This document shows, piece after piece, positions 1 to 9,300 of a stretch of 34,897 nucleotides of DNA (the stretch's first letter is position 1; the number at the start of each line of letters is the position of its first letter). A program made the translations under genes and the position numbers. Source of the stretch: CAZMGT01 sp964565895 (GTDB lineage Bacteria > Armatimonadota > Zipacnadia > UBA1398 > CAZMGT01). The notes beneath the pieces were generated by a model. The model was not told the DNA's origin, did no database searches, and saw nothing but the letters and a program-made list of their open reading frames with translations. The stretch is taken from the NCBI GenBank assembly GCA_964565895.1, contig CAZMGT010000040.1, positions 1 through 34,897 of the forward strand, in the 5' to 3' direction.

Positions 1-2
1 GC

Positions 3-785
3 AGCGTGCGCTATCCGGACGGCCATCGCAACCCGATCTTCGCCCAGCGCGGCGTGCGCACGCTTCCCCGTCTGAGGGACCTTACCGGCAAAAAGCCCAA
101 CCGCATTAGCGACGAGGACACGCCCATGCTCTACGAGTACCTCCGCCGCTATAAGGGCATTTGCGCAAGCCATACGAGCGCCACAGACATGGGGACCGAC
201 TGGCGGGACAACGATCCTGAGGTCGAGCCCGTGGTGGAGATCTACCAGGGCTGCCGGCAGTCGTACGAGTATCCCGGGGCGCCGAAGACGGGCGACGAGA
301 AAAGCTCGCTCGGTGGCTACCGCCCGGCGGGGTTCGTCTGGAATGCTTTGGAGAAGGGCTATCGGCTGGGGTTTGAGTCCAGCTCCGACCACATCTCCAC
401 GCACATCTCCTACACCATGGTCTTCGTGCCCGAGATTAGCCGACTGGCGATTCTCAACGGCTTGCGCCAGCGCCACTGCTATGCGGCGACGGACAACATC
501 CTCCTCGATGTGCGCATGGGCGAGCACATTATGGGCGACCAGTTTAAGAGCAGCGAGCCAGCCAAGCTGGACATCTATATCGCAGGCACGGCGCCCATCG
601 CCCGCGTGGACGTGATCCGCAACAACCGCATCGTCTACTCGGTGGAGGGCAAGGGCAAGACGATGCGCCTCACCTGGACGGAGGCCGACCGGCCCAAGGA
701 GAAGGTGTGCTACTACTACGTGCGGGTAATCCAGGAGAATAACGAGATCGCTTGGGGCTCGCCGATGTGGGTTGAGCGAGGGTAG
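3..785 (+). CDS. DUF3604/PHP-like metal-dependent hydrolase, C-terminal part (5' end outside window)
   Basis: This is the 3' end of a gene; the frame is open to the left edge, so the GTG at position 6 need not be the start. About 260 codons are visible. Segments such as GICASHTSATDMGTDWRDN, VEIYQGCRQSYEYPGAP and RLGFESSSDHISTHISY match the C-terminal half of DUF3604/PHP-superfamily hydrolases, where His and Asp residues of this kind contribute to a metal centre. Around residues 190-255 there is a beta-rich tail (ARVDVIRNNRIVYS, YYYVRVIQENNEIAWGSPMW) usual for the end of these proteins. Substrate is unknown; family members include predicted phosphoesterases and sulfatase-like enzymes. The product may be exported, but the N-terminus is not visible. 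The next gene has its own promoter, so this one probably ends its transcription unit. Confidence 0.7.
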   Translation, partial: SVRYPDGHRNPIFAQRGVRTLPRLRDLTGKKPNRISDEDTPMLYEYLRRYKGICASHTSATDMGTDWRDNDPEVEPVVEIYQGCRQSYEYPGAPKTGDEKSSLGGYRPAGFVWNALEKGYRLGFESSSDHISTHISYTMVFVPEISRLAILNGLRQRHCYAATDNILLDVRMGEHIMGDQFKSSEPAKLDIYIAGTAPIARVDVIRNNRIVYSVEGKGKTMRLTWTEADRPKEKVCYYYVRVIQENNEIAWGSPMWVERG

Positions 786-884
786 CGCTGAGCTTGGCTG
801 AGGATTAGCAAACTGGGCCGGCGGTGCTAGCTGGGTGACTGCCGGCCTTCTTCTTTCGCATTCGTGTATCTCCTTGCTTTTTGG

Positions 885-914
885 TTGACAAGCAGCAGGG
901 CGAGGTATTATTGT
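885..914 (+). promoter_or_regulatory. Sigma70-type promoter for the secreted-protein operon
   Basis: TTGACA at 885-890 and TATTGT at 909-914 are separated by 18 bases. A second possible -10, TATTAT at 906-911, gives a 15-base spacer. Transcription would begin near 921, just before the GTG at 942. This argues against the longer open frame beginning at 864, which would start upstream of the promoter. Confidence 0.6.
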
Positions 915-941
915 GGCCATGTCAAACCCCACACCGCGGGG

Positions 942-2933
942 GTGCGCGTGGTGGGGGCTTGTTTGTTAATTTGCGCGTTGTGTTTATCCTCGGCTTGCGC
1001 TGCGGAGCGGCAGGCTGCGCCCGTGTTTCACCTGCCCGAGGGCGACTTGGCCACGGCGCGCCTGGGCGAGATGACCATCTACTTCCTCCCCTCCGGCGCT
1101 TTCCTGCTCCATTACGCCGACCAGGACCTGCTCGACATCGGCCTCGTCCTCTCGCGCAACAACTACAAAATTCGCGCGCGCCAAGCGCGCGTGAACCAGG
1201 ACGTATTTGCCGAAGAGCACTTTCCCGGCCCCAAAGACGAGAAAACGATAACCTGGCGCGGGGGGATACGCCTCGACGGCTTCCCCTGGACGAAGAGCAA
1301 AGGGCGCGCCGGCTTTGCCGAGCTGGAGCACCCCGGCCCCGACGTGCCCTGCGCGCAATACGAGCAGCGCGTTTTGCCCGTCCCCGGCGGGATTGCTGTA
1401 CGCTACGACGTCTGGGCCAAAGACCGCGAGGTTAAGCTGGACCAGCTCGGGCTGACCGTTACCCTGCCCATTCAGCACTGGCGCGGGTGCACTGTGCGCT
1501 ACCTGCGCGCGGCCAAGCAAAAGGCAGCGCAAACGGGCGCCACAGACGAACAAAGCCAGGCAACACAAGCGCAGGCGGAGGCCCCAGAGAGCTGGGTTAG
1601 TTTGGGCAAGCCGCTTTCGCTGCCCGAGGGGTTTACCAAGGGCAAGCCCCTGCTCCGCCGAGATACCACGTGCCAGCGCATCGAGCTGGAGCGGGAGGAC
1701 GGCCTGAGGATTGTTCTGCAGTTTGACAAGCCCACGGGCGTGCGCAGCCTGGACGGGCGGCAGTGGGAAAACTACTACTATTGGCTGGACACCTATGAGC
1801 GCCTGACGGGCTCTGCCCTGCAACGCGAAAAACGGGCAAGCTTTGGCCTTACCCTTCTCCTCCACCCGCCTGAGAAAAAAGCCCCTGCGCCACCCGCCGC
1901 CGAGCAGCAAGCCGTAGGCGACAAAGCGCAAACCCCCGCCCCTGCCCAGCCAGCAAACACCCGCGTTGCCGCTCTGCCCGAGGATACTCAGACGCGAGGA
2001 CATTGGATAGGCAAGTATGGCCGCTTCGCCTGCGTGCTTTTTGGAATGGCAGGTTATCACCTCTGTCAAGGCTGGGGGTGGCCGTTGCCTTTTACCGTCT
2101 CCACGGATGCCCCCCAAGAACCCGGGCGCTACTGGATAGCAAGGCTATTTGAACGAGAGGACAAGCGCCCCCTCTATAATCCCAACGACGGCGGATACTG
2201 CCCTGCGATACTCGACGACCACGGCGAGGTACGACCGCTGGGCAAAGGACCTAATCTGCACCTAAACACGGTGCTTCCTGAGGGGACATTTGTAGCGTCG
2301 CTTTACTTCTTTGAAATCGACTGGCCCCAGTATAGAAGATATACGGTCCGCGTGAAAACAAGCGCAGGGCAATTGACGGCTGTCGTGGGGGACTTTTTTA
2401 ACGGCAAGTACGTAAGGTTCCTCGTTCCCGGTGGACCGCTGCGCATTTCAATTTACCGCGAGCTCAGTCCGAACGCCATTGTTTCCGGGTTTTTCGTAGA
2501 CGAGGTCACGCATGCCGAGTTGACCGGTCTCGCGGCTGGTTCCCCGCCGACGCGTCCACTCTCTAGCACCGGATCCACCGGCGCTACGAAAAAGCGCGGC
2601 GCGGTAATGCAGCCATCGGTACTTTCGCATCGCGTAGGCCACATAGCCACCTGGTTGACGGCCGCGGTCCAAGGAAGTGACGACGCGGAGCTTGCCAAGC
2701 TGTGCGCGGAGATAGCGGCTTCCGCTGAGCGCGAAGGCAACATTGAGGACGGAGATTTTCTCCTGTGTCTGGCTCAGCTCGCGAGTGGGGCTCTGTCCGC
2801 GAAGAAGGGAGAGCAAGAGGTTGTCAACCTGCTCCGGCGGTCCGTTCTGCGCCGCGATTCGGATGCGCGCGCACCGGGCGATTCTGGTCGCTCTGGCGCG
2901 CTTAGCGTCGTGAACACTTTGCGGAGAAGGTAG
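942..2933 (+). CDS. Secreted protein of unknown function, 663 aa
   Basis: I do not recognise the family. The GTG at 942 is chosen because it gives a clean signal peptide (MRVVGACLLICALCLSSACA, then AERQ) and lies downstream of the promoter at 885-914. A longer reading from 864 would put hydrophilic residues ahead of the signal. The mature protein has two probably globular beta-rich parts joined by a Gln/Ala/Pro-rich linker near residues 315-350. The first part holds repeated charged/aromatic strands, the second has GYHLCQGWGWPLPF and a strand-rich stretch ending IVSGFFVDE. The last 120 residues look helical and Ala/Glu-rich. No catalytic motif is evident. The next gene starts 6 bases after the stop, so the four genes to 5297 are probably one operon. 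The 3' part (about 2280 onward) is visibly less GC-biased than most of the window. Confidence 0.75.
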   Translation: MRVVGACLLICALCLSSACAAERQAAPVFHLPEGDLATARLGEMTIYFLPSGAFLLHYADQDLLDIGLVLSRNNYKIRARQARVNQDVFAEEHFPGPKDEKTITWRGGIRLDGFPWTKSKGRAGFAELEHPGPDVPCAQYEQRVLPVPGGIAVRYDVWAKDREVKLDQLGLTVTLPIQHWRGCTVRYLRAAKQKAAQTGATDEQSQATQAQAEAPESWVSLGKPLSLPEGFTKGKPLLRRDTTCQRIELEREDGLRIVLQFDKPTGVRSLDGRQWENYYYWLDTYERLTGSALQREKRASFGLTLLLHPPEKKAPAPPAAEQQAVGDKAQTPAPAQPANTRVAALPEDTQTRGHWIGKYGRFACVLFGMAGYHLCQGWGWPLPFTVSTDAPQEPGRYWIARLFEREDKRPLYNPNDGGYCPAILDDHGEVRPLGKGPNLHLNTVLPEGTFVASLYFFEIDWPQYRRYTVRVKTSAGQLTAVVGDFFNGKYVRFLVPGGPLRISIYRELSPNAIVSGFFVDEVTHAELTGLAAGSPPTRPLSSTGSTGATKKRGAVMQPSVLSHRVGHIATWLTAAVQGSDDAELAKLCAEIAASAEREGNIEDGDFLLCLAQLASGALSAKKGEQEVVNLLRRSVLRRDSDARAPGDSGRSGALSVVNTLRRR

Positions 2934-2939
2934 GGGGAG

Positions 2940-3668
2940 ATGCACGTGAGACTGTTTGGGATCGTCGTGATCGTCCTTTCAGGCCTGGGTGTTGTTTTCG
3001 GGCATTGTGAGGAGCCCCCTCTTGGGTATTGGGGTCAGGGGAACACGATTTCTTTCAATAAGTACGCCGGCCACGACGCGGCCGGTATCGTAGCCGACAG
3101 CGATGCTCAAGCGCCATCGGACTCTAATAGCGTATCGGCTTGGGCCCTGGCTCATAGCCCGGATGTGCCTGTTTCGCCTAGCCTGTCTCACGCGACAGCC
3201 CTCGCATATCGCAACGTTAGGTACACGGCCCCTTGGAAGCGTACCGAGGATGAACAACAAGCTCTGCCGGAAGGGCAGTGGTTTTGGAGCTGCGAGACGT
3301 CCTGGCAGGCATCGTACAGCATGGTCCCCGTGCCCCAGCCGCGGCCGGACGTTGTTCCCTATTATAAGGGCCGCGTGAAGGTGGTCCTTGGTTACAATGG
3401 CGCGAGGTGGCTTTATTTCCTGCAGAAGAGCGGGCTACACGAGACAGAAGTCCGTGTCTGCCCGGGGACGGTATCGAAAAGCTCGGGGGAGACGCGGTCG
3501 CTGGAGGCTGCCGCGGAAATGGGGAAGGATTTTGTCTGGGAGTTTAGGCTGAAGGCCGATGTTGCTGCGGAGCGCATGGAGGGTGGCGGTTGGAACCTTT
3601 GCAACTGCGATGCAAGCGGCAGCGAGTCGGTGGGTGGCTTTGAAGGACCGTGGCTCGGGGAGGAGTAG
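2940..3668 (+). CDS. Small secreted protein of unknown function, 242 aa
   Basis: The ATG at 2940 follows a GGGGGAG ribosome binding site at a short distance and opens a signal peptide (MHVRLFGIVVIVLSGLGVVF, then GHCEE). The mature part is about 220 residues, rich in Ser, Trp, Tyr and Gly, with several cysteines (including a CNC pair near residue 223) that could form disulfides outside the cytoplasm. I found no known domain. It sits 6 bases after the preceding stop and 6 bases before the next start, in the same reading frame as both neighbours, so translational coupling is likely. Codon use is less GC-biased than in the housekeeping genes of this window. It could be a lineage-specific cell-surface protein. 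Confidence 0.65.
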   Translation: MHVRLFGIVVIVLSGLGVVFGHCEEPPLGYWGQGNTISFNKYAGHDAAGIVADSDAQAPSDSNSVSAWALAHSPDVPVSPSLSHATALAYRNVRYTAPWKRTEDEQQALPEGQWFWSCETSWQASYSMVPVPQPRPDVVPYYKGRVKVVLGYNGARWLYFLQKSGLHETEVRVCPGTVSKSSGETRSLEAAAEMGKDFVWEFRLKADVAAERMEGGGWNLCNCDASGSESVGGFEGPWLGEE

Positions 3669-3674
3669 CGGCGC

Positions 3675-4733
3675 ATGAGCCCTGGCGCGTGCGCCACGTT
3701 TGCGCTTTCGGCCTTGCCGTGGCTCGTCGTGGGCCCGGCAGCGAGCCAGCCGTCGCAGTGGCTAGAAGAGGCCAAGGCCCGCCTAGCCGGAGAGCGCCCT
3801 GCCCCCAACCGTAGTGCGGCGGTTAGCGGCCTCGTAGGCAATTTCTTCTGGACCAAGCGTTGCGGCGCCCAGATCCTGCTGTTTGCACACGACGCCCTTG
3901 TCTTTGTAGGAGCAAGCGCCGGGACTTGCTGCCGCGAAGGCCAGGAAGTGCGTGCTGGGCTGACGGCGTGCGTGGCATCGGAAAGCTGGGCGCCCGTTGC
4001 CTACTACGCCCGCTTGCGCGCCGGGCTGCAATCTTGGTGGTGGCAGATTGCTCGGCGATGGGGAACGCGAGACGAGCCTTGCTTCATTAAGGGCGAGGTA
4101 GGGACGACAGTGTTTGAGGCCGGCGGCAAGTTGTCGCGCTGGGTTCCAGGGCGTATGCGTTTGAACAGCATCACCGTGAACAAACTTCAGCAGCGATCTT
4201 ATTTCGACGGAACCCTCCCCATCTCCACCGTATATCTTGCAGAGGTGGGGCGATATTTGCACGACAGCTACCTTTGGTTTAGCCGAGAGTACTCGCGCGC
4301 GTTGACTGCGGACCATGGCCGTTTCGACCGCCGATATGAAGCGTTTCTCGGCTGTTTAGTCGCTCGCGCGCAATGGGAAGGTCCGTTTCTTGTCCTTTAC
4401 AACGGAGAAGGCGCACCTGCCGCCGTGCTTACGTTTGTGGACGACAGTGGCAAGCCAGTCCGCTCGCCCACGAACGTTACGCGCTGGCTTGTCGCGGCAA
4501 CTTCTTTGCCGGGCTCTGTCATCACTTACTTGCACCTTCCTAATGGCACCAAACGACGCGAGATATTGCACGGGCCCGTCGCTCTGCCCGAAATGTTCTA
4601 CGAAGTGCGGTATGCGCCGAACGAGGAGCTCGGGGCGTCCGTCCCTGTGGCCATCGTCAAGTATGCTTTAGACGGCACGTTCTTTGCCTCCGCGCGGCTG
4701 GGGGATTACGCATTGGCGCCGGCTGTTAGGTGA
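3675..4733 (+). CDS. Secreted protein of unknown function, 352 aa; similar to the next gene
   Basis: The ATG at 3675 lies behind GGGGAGGAG and starts a probable export signal (SPGACATFALSALPWLVVG, then PAAS). The body is mixed alpha/beta with many aromatic residues; no catalytic motif or named domain is visible. The C-terminal half, about residues 165-345, resembles the whole of the following gene by eye. Matching stretches include DDSGKP against DDKGKP, VTRWLVAATS against PTRWVMTEAP, GTKRREIL against GGRRIARQI, and VPVAIVKYALDGTFFASA against LPDEIVCRAESGEVLYYA. The gene ends in TGA at 4731-4733, with the next start 21 bases on in the same frame. This suggests a tandem duplication or a longer protein that has been split. 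Confidence 0.65.
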   Translation: MSPGACATFALSALPWLVVGPAASQPSQWLEEAKARLAGERPAPNRSAAVSGLVGNFFWTKRCGAQILLFAHDALVFVGASAGTCCREGQEVRAGLTACVASESWAPVAYYARLRAGLQSWWWQIARRWGTRDEPCFIKGEVGTTVFEAGGKLSRWVPGRMRLNSITVNKLQQRSYFDGTLPISTVYLAEVGRYLHDSYLWFSREYSRALTADHGRFDRRYEAFLGCLVARAQWEGPFLVLYNGEGAPAAVLTFVDDSGKPVRSPTNVTRWLVAATSLPGSVITYLHLPNGTKRREILHGPVALPEMFYEVRYAPNEELGASVPVAIVKYALDGTFFASARLGDYALAPAVR

Positions 4734-4754
4734 CGGTGCATCGCCGCGGAGCAA

Positions 4755-5297
4755 ATGGCGCTTCCCGCCGGCCCGCTGCGCGACACTCTGGGGAGCTTTC
4801 AGACGCCCCCCATCGGCCCCTATGTAACGAGCATTATGCTTGCCACGAGCTGGCTTGAGCCGGTCGCTTGCCAATATCACCCGCCGCTGGCGACGCTTGG
4901 CCACAGGAATATCGCGCAGCGCAAGTGGGGCGCCGGGGGAGAGCCCGGCCGGCTCGCGGGGATCGCGCTCTGCGACGATAAGGGGAAGCCGCGCCTTGCC
5001 TGGACGTTCTCCGCGTGGCAGCGGAGAGAGGAGACGGGAGAGTTCCCTACGCGTTGGGTGATGACCGAGGCGCCAGGCAAGCTTCCCCTGCTCTTGGATT
5101 TTATCGAGGAAAAAGGCGGGCGGCGCATTGCTCGCCAGATAACGGCGACCGTCCCCTGGCGCGGGCGCAGGGCAGAAGTTAAGCTGTCCTGGCACGCGGA
5201 AGCCGGCTTGTTCTTGCCGGACGAAATCGTTTGCCGCGCAGAGTCGGGCGAGGTTCTCTATTACGCCGATTTTCTCACGTTTGAGCGCACGGCGTAG
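4755..5297 (+). CDS. Hypothetical protein, 180 aa, diverged partial relative of the upstream gene
   Basis: The ATG at 4755 has GGAG a few bases upstream. Unlike the three genes before it, it shows no signal peptide: it begins MALPAGPLRDTLGSF and goes straight into a region aligning with the C-terminal half of the 3675-4733 product (DDKGKP, PTRWVM, RRIARQI, GEVLYYADF). It is therefore either a separate cytoplasmic protein, or the 3' portion of a duplicated secreted gene whose 5' portion is lost. The reading frame is intact and long for a dead fragment. The gene ends convergently with the thioredoxin gene, with 9 bases between the stops. Function unknown. Confidence 0.55.
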   Translation: MALPAGPLRDTLGSFQTPPIGPYVTSIMLATSWLEPVACQYHPPLATLGHRNIAQRKWGAGGEPGRLAGIALCDDKGKPRLAWTFSAWQRREETGEFPTRWVMTEAPGKLPLLLDFIEEKGGRRIARQITATVPWRGRRAEVKLSWHAEAGLFLPDEIVCRAESGEVLYYADFLTFERTA

Positions 5298-5306
5298 CGC
5301 CGAGCG

Positions 5307-6173
5307 TTATTTGTAGAGCTGGCTGGCGAGGAGCCGGCGATATTTGTTCGCCAGCTCGCTGTTCTGGCCGACTAGGGCGAAGATGCGCACCATGGCCTCG
5401 CGCGGCTCGCCGGAGCGAAAGTCCCTGTCTGCCTTAACGAGCGCGAGAAACTCCTCAAGCGCGCGCTCATACTCGCCGTCGAGCACGAGGCGGCAGGCGA
5501 GGGCAAAGCGCGCCTCGAGGTTCTCCGGCTGCTCAGCGGCTTGCTGCTCGCAGGCGGCGCGGTCGCCGGCCTCGGCGCAGCGCTGGGCAAACCACGCGCG
5601 GCAGGCGACCTTTTCCGCCAGCTCGCGCTCCGGCGCGCGCTCCTCCACCTTCTCGGCGAGCTGCAGGGCGCGCTGAAAGTCGCCCTCGCGCAGGGCGGCC
5701 TCGGCCAGGCGCAGGGCAGCCCGCGGGTGGTTGGGCTGGGCGGCAAGGGCCTGCTCATACTTCTCCTTGGCCTTCTCCCACTGTCCCTGCGCGGCGAGCT
5801 CGTCGGCTTCGGCGACGAGGTCATCGGCCTCGGAGGGAATAACGGCGCTAAGCTGCCGGCGCACTTCGGATTCGGGCAGGGCGCCGACGAATTCAGCGAC
5901 GACGTGCCCCTTTTTGAACACCTTTACCGCGGGAATGCTGCGCACCCCATACTGCATGGCCAAACTGGGATTTTGATCTATGTTCACCTTGGCCAACGCC
6001 GCGCGGCCGCCGAACGAGCGCACGACCCTCTCCAGAATGGGCCCCAAGGCGAGGCACGGCCCGCACCAGGGCGCCCAAAAGTCGACGACCACCGGCCTCA
6101 GCAGCGATGTCGCCAGAACTTTCGTAGCAAAGTCGTCCGCGTTCGCTTCGAAGACGACCTCCGTCTCCTGCAT
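5307..6173 (-). CDS. Thioredoxin-TPR protein (CnoX/YbbN-like)
   Basis: About 288 residues, the length of YbbN/CnoX proteins. Residues 1-105 form a thioredoxin fold with the intact redox site WCGPC at 36-40 and the cis-proline in RSIPAV near residue 81. From about 115 onward there are tetratricopeptide helices (EADELAAQGQWEKAKEKYEQ and ALREGDFQRALQLAEK are typical). In characterised members this architecture is a holdase-type chaperone handing clients to GroEL or DnaK; those with CxxC can also reduce disulfides. The intact CGPC makes a redox role possible here, unlike E. coli YbbN. The start is uncertain: GTG at 6182 and 6179 and ATG at 6173 lie in one frame. I prefer the ATG; AGGG lies 11 bases upstream. 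Cytoplasmic; convergent with the secreted operon. Confidence 0.85.
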   Translation of the reverse strand: MQETEVVFEANADDFATKVLATSLLRPVVVDFWAPWCGPCLALGPILERVVRSFGGRAALAKVNIDQNPSLAMQYGVRSIPAVKVFKKGHVVAEFVGALPESEVRRQLSAVIPSEADDLVAEADELAAQGQWEKAKEKYEQALAAQPNHPRAALRLAEAALREGDFQRALQLAEKVEERAPERELAEKVACRAWFAQRCAEAGDRAACEQQAAEQPENLEARFALACRLVLDGEYERALEEFLALVKADRDFRSGEPREAMVRIFALVGQNSELANKYRRLLASQLYK

Positions 6174-6390
6174 GAACACCACCGCCCTAGCACGCAGTGC
6201 GCCGACGCGACGCTAAAGCGGCAGCCGGCGCTCTCCGCTAACCCCCTTTAGATTAACGCTTTTTTTCGCCGCGAAAAGCCCCGCGCAAGAGATTTGTGCG
6301 CGCCGGCCCGCCGCCCGAGAAAAAGGCACAAGGGGCGCCTGCGGTCCATGGCATAGGGAGGGGGAAAACAGCGGCACGCCGCACGCAGGC

Positions 6391-9300
6391 CTAGCCCTGC
6401 GCCCCGCTGCCGCGGCGGCCGAGATGGGCCGGCGAGCGCACCCGCCGCGGGCCCTCGCCCTCGGCGATCGCCTCCGCCTCCTCGATCGCGCAGGAGATGC
6501 ACAGCGAGACCCCCGGCTCCTGCATGGTTACCCCGTAGAGCGTCTCGCAGGCCTCCATCGTGCGCCGCGCGTGGGTGATTACGATAAACTGCGTGTTTTG
6601 CGAAAACTCGCGCAAAAGCTCCGCAAACCGCTCCGTGTTGACCTCGTCCAGCGCGGCGTCGATCTCATCGAGGACGCAAAACGGCAGCGGCCGGGCCTTG
6701 AGCATGGCGAAGAGCAGCGAGATTGCCGTGAGCGCCCGCTCCCCGCCGGAGAAGGCAAGCAGCGGCTGCTCCGCCTTGCCCGGAAGCTGAGCGAAAATCT
6801 CAATCCCTGTCTCCAACACGTTGTCGGGGTCGGTAAGCACGAGCTTCGTGCGCCCGCCGCCGAACAGCCGCTGGAAGATCTCTTCAAACGCCTCGGCGAC
6901 AGCGTTAAACGTAGCCATAAACTGCGTTCGCGTGGCCTCGTCGATCTCCGCGATAATGCGGCGCAGCTTGTCGCGCGCCTGCTCTAAGTCTGCCCGCTGC
7001 TCGCAAAGGAACTTGTGGCGCTGCGCCAGGCGGTCGTACTCCTCGACTGCGCCAAGGTTCACCTCGCCCATGGCGTTAAGCCGGCGGCGCAGCGCCCGGC
7101 ACTCGCGCGCCGCCGCGCGCTCGTCCTCGGGCAGCGGCACATGGGCCGCCTCCTCGATGGTCAGCTCATACTCCTCGGCCAGGCGCTGCTTGATATTGTC
7201 AAGCTGCACCTCGTGCTGCCCGCGTCGCACCTCAAGCTCGCTCAGCCGCGCCTGAAGCTCGGGAACGCGCTCACGCGCGGCGGCGGCCCGTTGCGCCGCC
7301 TCCTCTGCCTCGGCGCGCGCCGCGTCGCGCTGGGCGAGGGCGAGGGCGATCTCCCCCGCAACCTCGCGCGCACGTCGCCGCAGCGAGGCTATCTCCTCCG
7401 CCGCGCAAACGATGTCGCGCGCGGCCTGGGCGCGCTGCTCGGCGCAGGTTAACATGCTTTGCGCTAGCTCGCGCGCCCGTTGCTCCGCCTGGCTTTTGTC
7501 GTGCGCTGCCCGCTCAAGCTCGCGCTCGGTGGCCGAGAGGCGCGCGCGCAGCTCCGCGAGCTCAACTTGGGCTTCGCTCAGCGCTTGCGTCGCTTGATCG
7601 CGCCGGCGCTCGAGCGCGGCAAGCTCCTCCTCGCGCTCGCGCAGGCCCGTTTTCTCTCCCTCGCGCGCGGGCAGTTGCTTAAAGCGCAGGACAAGCTGCT
7701 CCATCTCCTGCTGGGTGGCGCGCAGGCGCTTGGCAATACGCTCGCGCGCGGCGGAAAGCTTCCCCCGCTCCGCGGCGAGCCTGCGCAGCTCGGCCTCGCG
7801 CCGAGCAAGCTCCGCGCGGGCCTCAAGGTGAGCCTGCTGGGCGGCCTGCAGCTCCTCGCGCGCCTCTGCGGCGGCGCTCGCCCAGCGGGCGACGCGCTCC
7901 TGCGCTTCCCGAAGCTCGGCCTGCGCCTCGTGCAGGCGCCGGCGGAGTTCGCCTAGCTGCTCCTCGAGCTCGGCGATCTCCATGCGCCGCGCGAAAGGCT
8001 GCTCTGCGGCCTCCGCGCCCGCGCCACCGGCAAGCGCGCCGTCGGAAAACAGCGCCCTGCCCGCGGTGGTGACCACGTGCCCCGCGCCGCGCAGGCTGTG
8101 GAAAACCTCCTGCGCGGCGGCAAACTCCGAGACGACGACAACGTTGCCCAAAAGGTGGCGCACGAGCGGCTCAACCTCAGGCGCACAGCGAACGAGATCG
8201 GCAGCGATACCCAGCACGCCCGGCGCCCGCGCGGCATCGTGCAGCACCTCGCTCGCTGGCGGCGAAGCGACCAGGTCCAGGCCATAGGCCACGGCGCGGC
8301 CCGCCCCATTCTCTTCCAGATACTCCACCGCGCGCAGGGCCTCTGCGAACGAGGCGAACACGGCGTGCTGCGCGCGGGGGCCAAGCGCGGCGAAGATCGC
8401 TCGGCGGAGCTCTGCGGGAACAGCAACCAGCTCGCCGACAAGGCCGACAAAGCCGGAGAGCTCCCCCCGCTGGGCCGCTTGGGCAAGCGCCCGCGCCCCA
8501 GCCTCGTAGCCCTGCCCCGCTTCCTCTACCTCGCGCAGGGTGTGCAGCCGGGCCTCCAGCGCGCGAATGCTTTCCGCCAGCTCCGCGCGACGCGCAGCGG
8601 CGCGCTCTGCCGCCTGGCGCGCCTCCTCCAGCTCCCGCTCGGCCGCGCGCGCTCGCTCGGCGGCGCGCGCCTCGTGTTCCGCGCATTTGGCGACGGTCTG
8701 GCGCTGAGCGGAGAGGGCCTGCTCCAGGTCGCTTGCCGTGTGCGACAGCTCGCCGAGCTCGGCGTCGGCGGCGTGTAGCTGCTCGCGCAACTGCTCGGCG
8801 CTGCGCTCCGCGGAGCGCACGGAGGCGTCGAGCTCGGCGCGCCCGCGGGCAGCCTCCAGCTCTTGCGCGCGCAACTGGTTAAGCTCCGCGGCAAGCTCTT
8901 CGCAGCGAGCGCGGGCCTCGGCGAGCTGTTCCCGCCGGCGGCGCAGTTCCTCCTCTGCGTGGGCGATGGCTTGCGCGAGGTCGCGCCGCCGGTCGGCCGC
9001 GGCCACGCGCTGCGCCTCGCACTCGGCGCAAAAGCGCGCCAGCCGCCGCTGCTCCTCGGCCAGGCGCTGCTGCTCGTGGAGGAGGCGCAAGGCGCGCTCG
9101 CGGGCGACCGCGTGGGCGCTTTCTCGCTCGGCCAGCTCGCGCCGCAGGCGCGCCTCGCGCAGGCGCAGTTCGTCGAGTTTTTGCTCCAGCGCCTTGGCCC
9201 GTTCCCTCGCCTGGGCCTCCTGCGCTTCAAGCGCGGCGACCTGCTCCTGCGCCTGGGCCAGCTCCGCGCGCTTTGCCGAGATCACACGCTCCAGCTCGGC

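Noticed and set aside
984..2117. 377-codon minus-strand frame opposite the first secreted protein
   Set aside because: No recognisable domain. The plus strand has a promoter, signal peptide and operon spacing.
4731..4733. TGA as a selenocysteine codon joining 3675-4733 with 4755-5297
   Set aside because: The downstream gene has its own ATG and ribosome binding site, the region after TGA shows no clear SECIS-like hairpin, and the parts look like duplicated domains.
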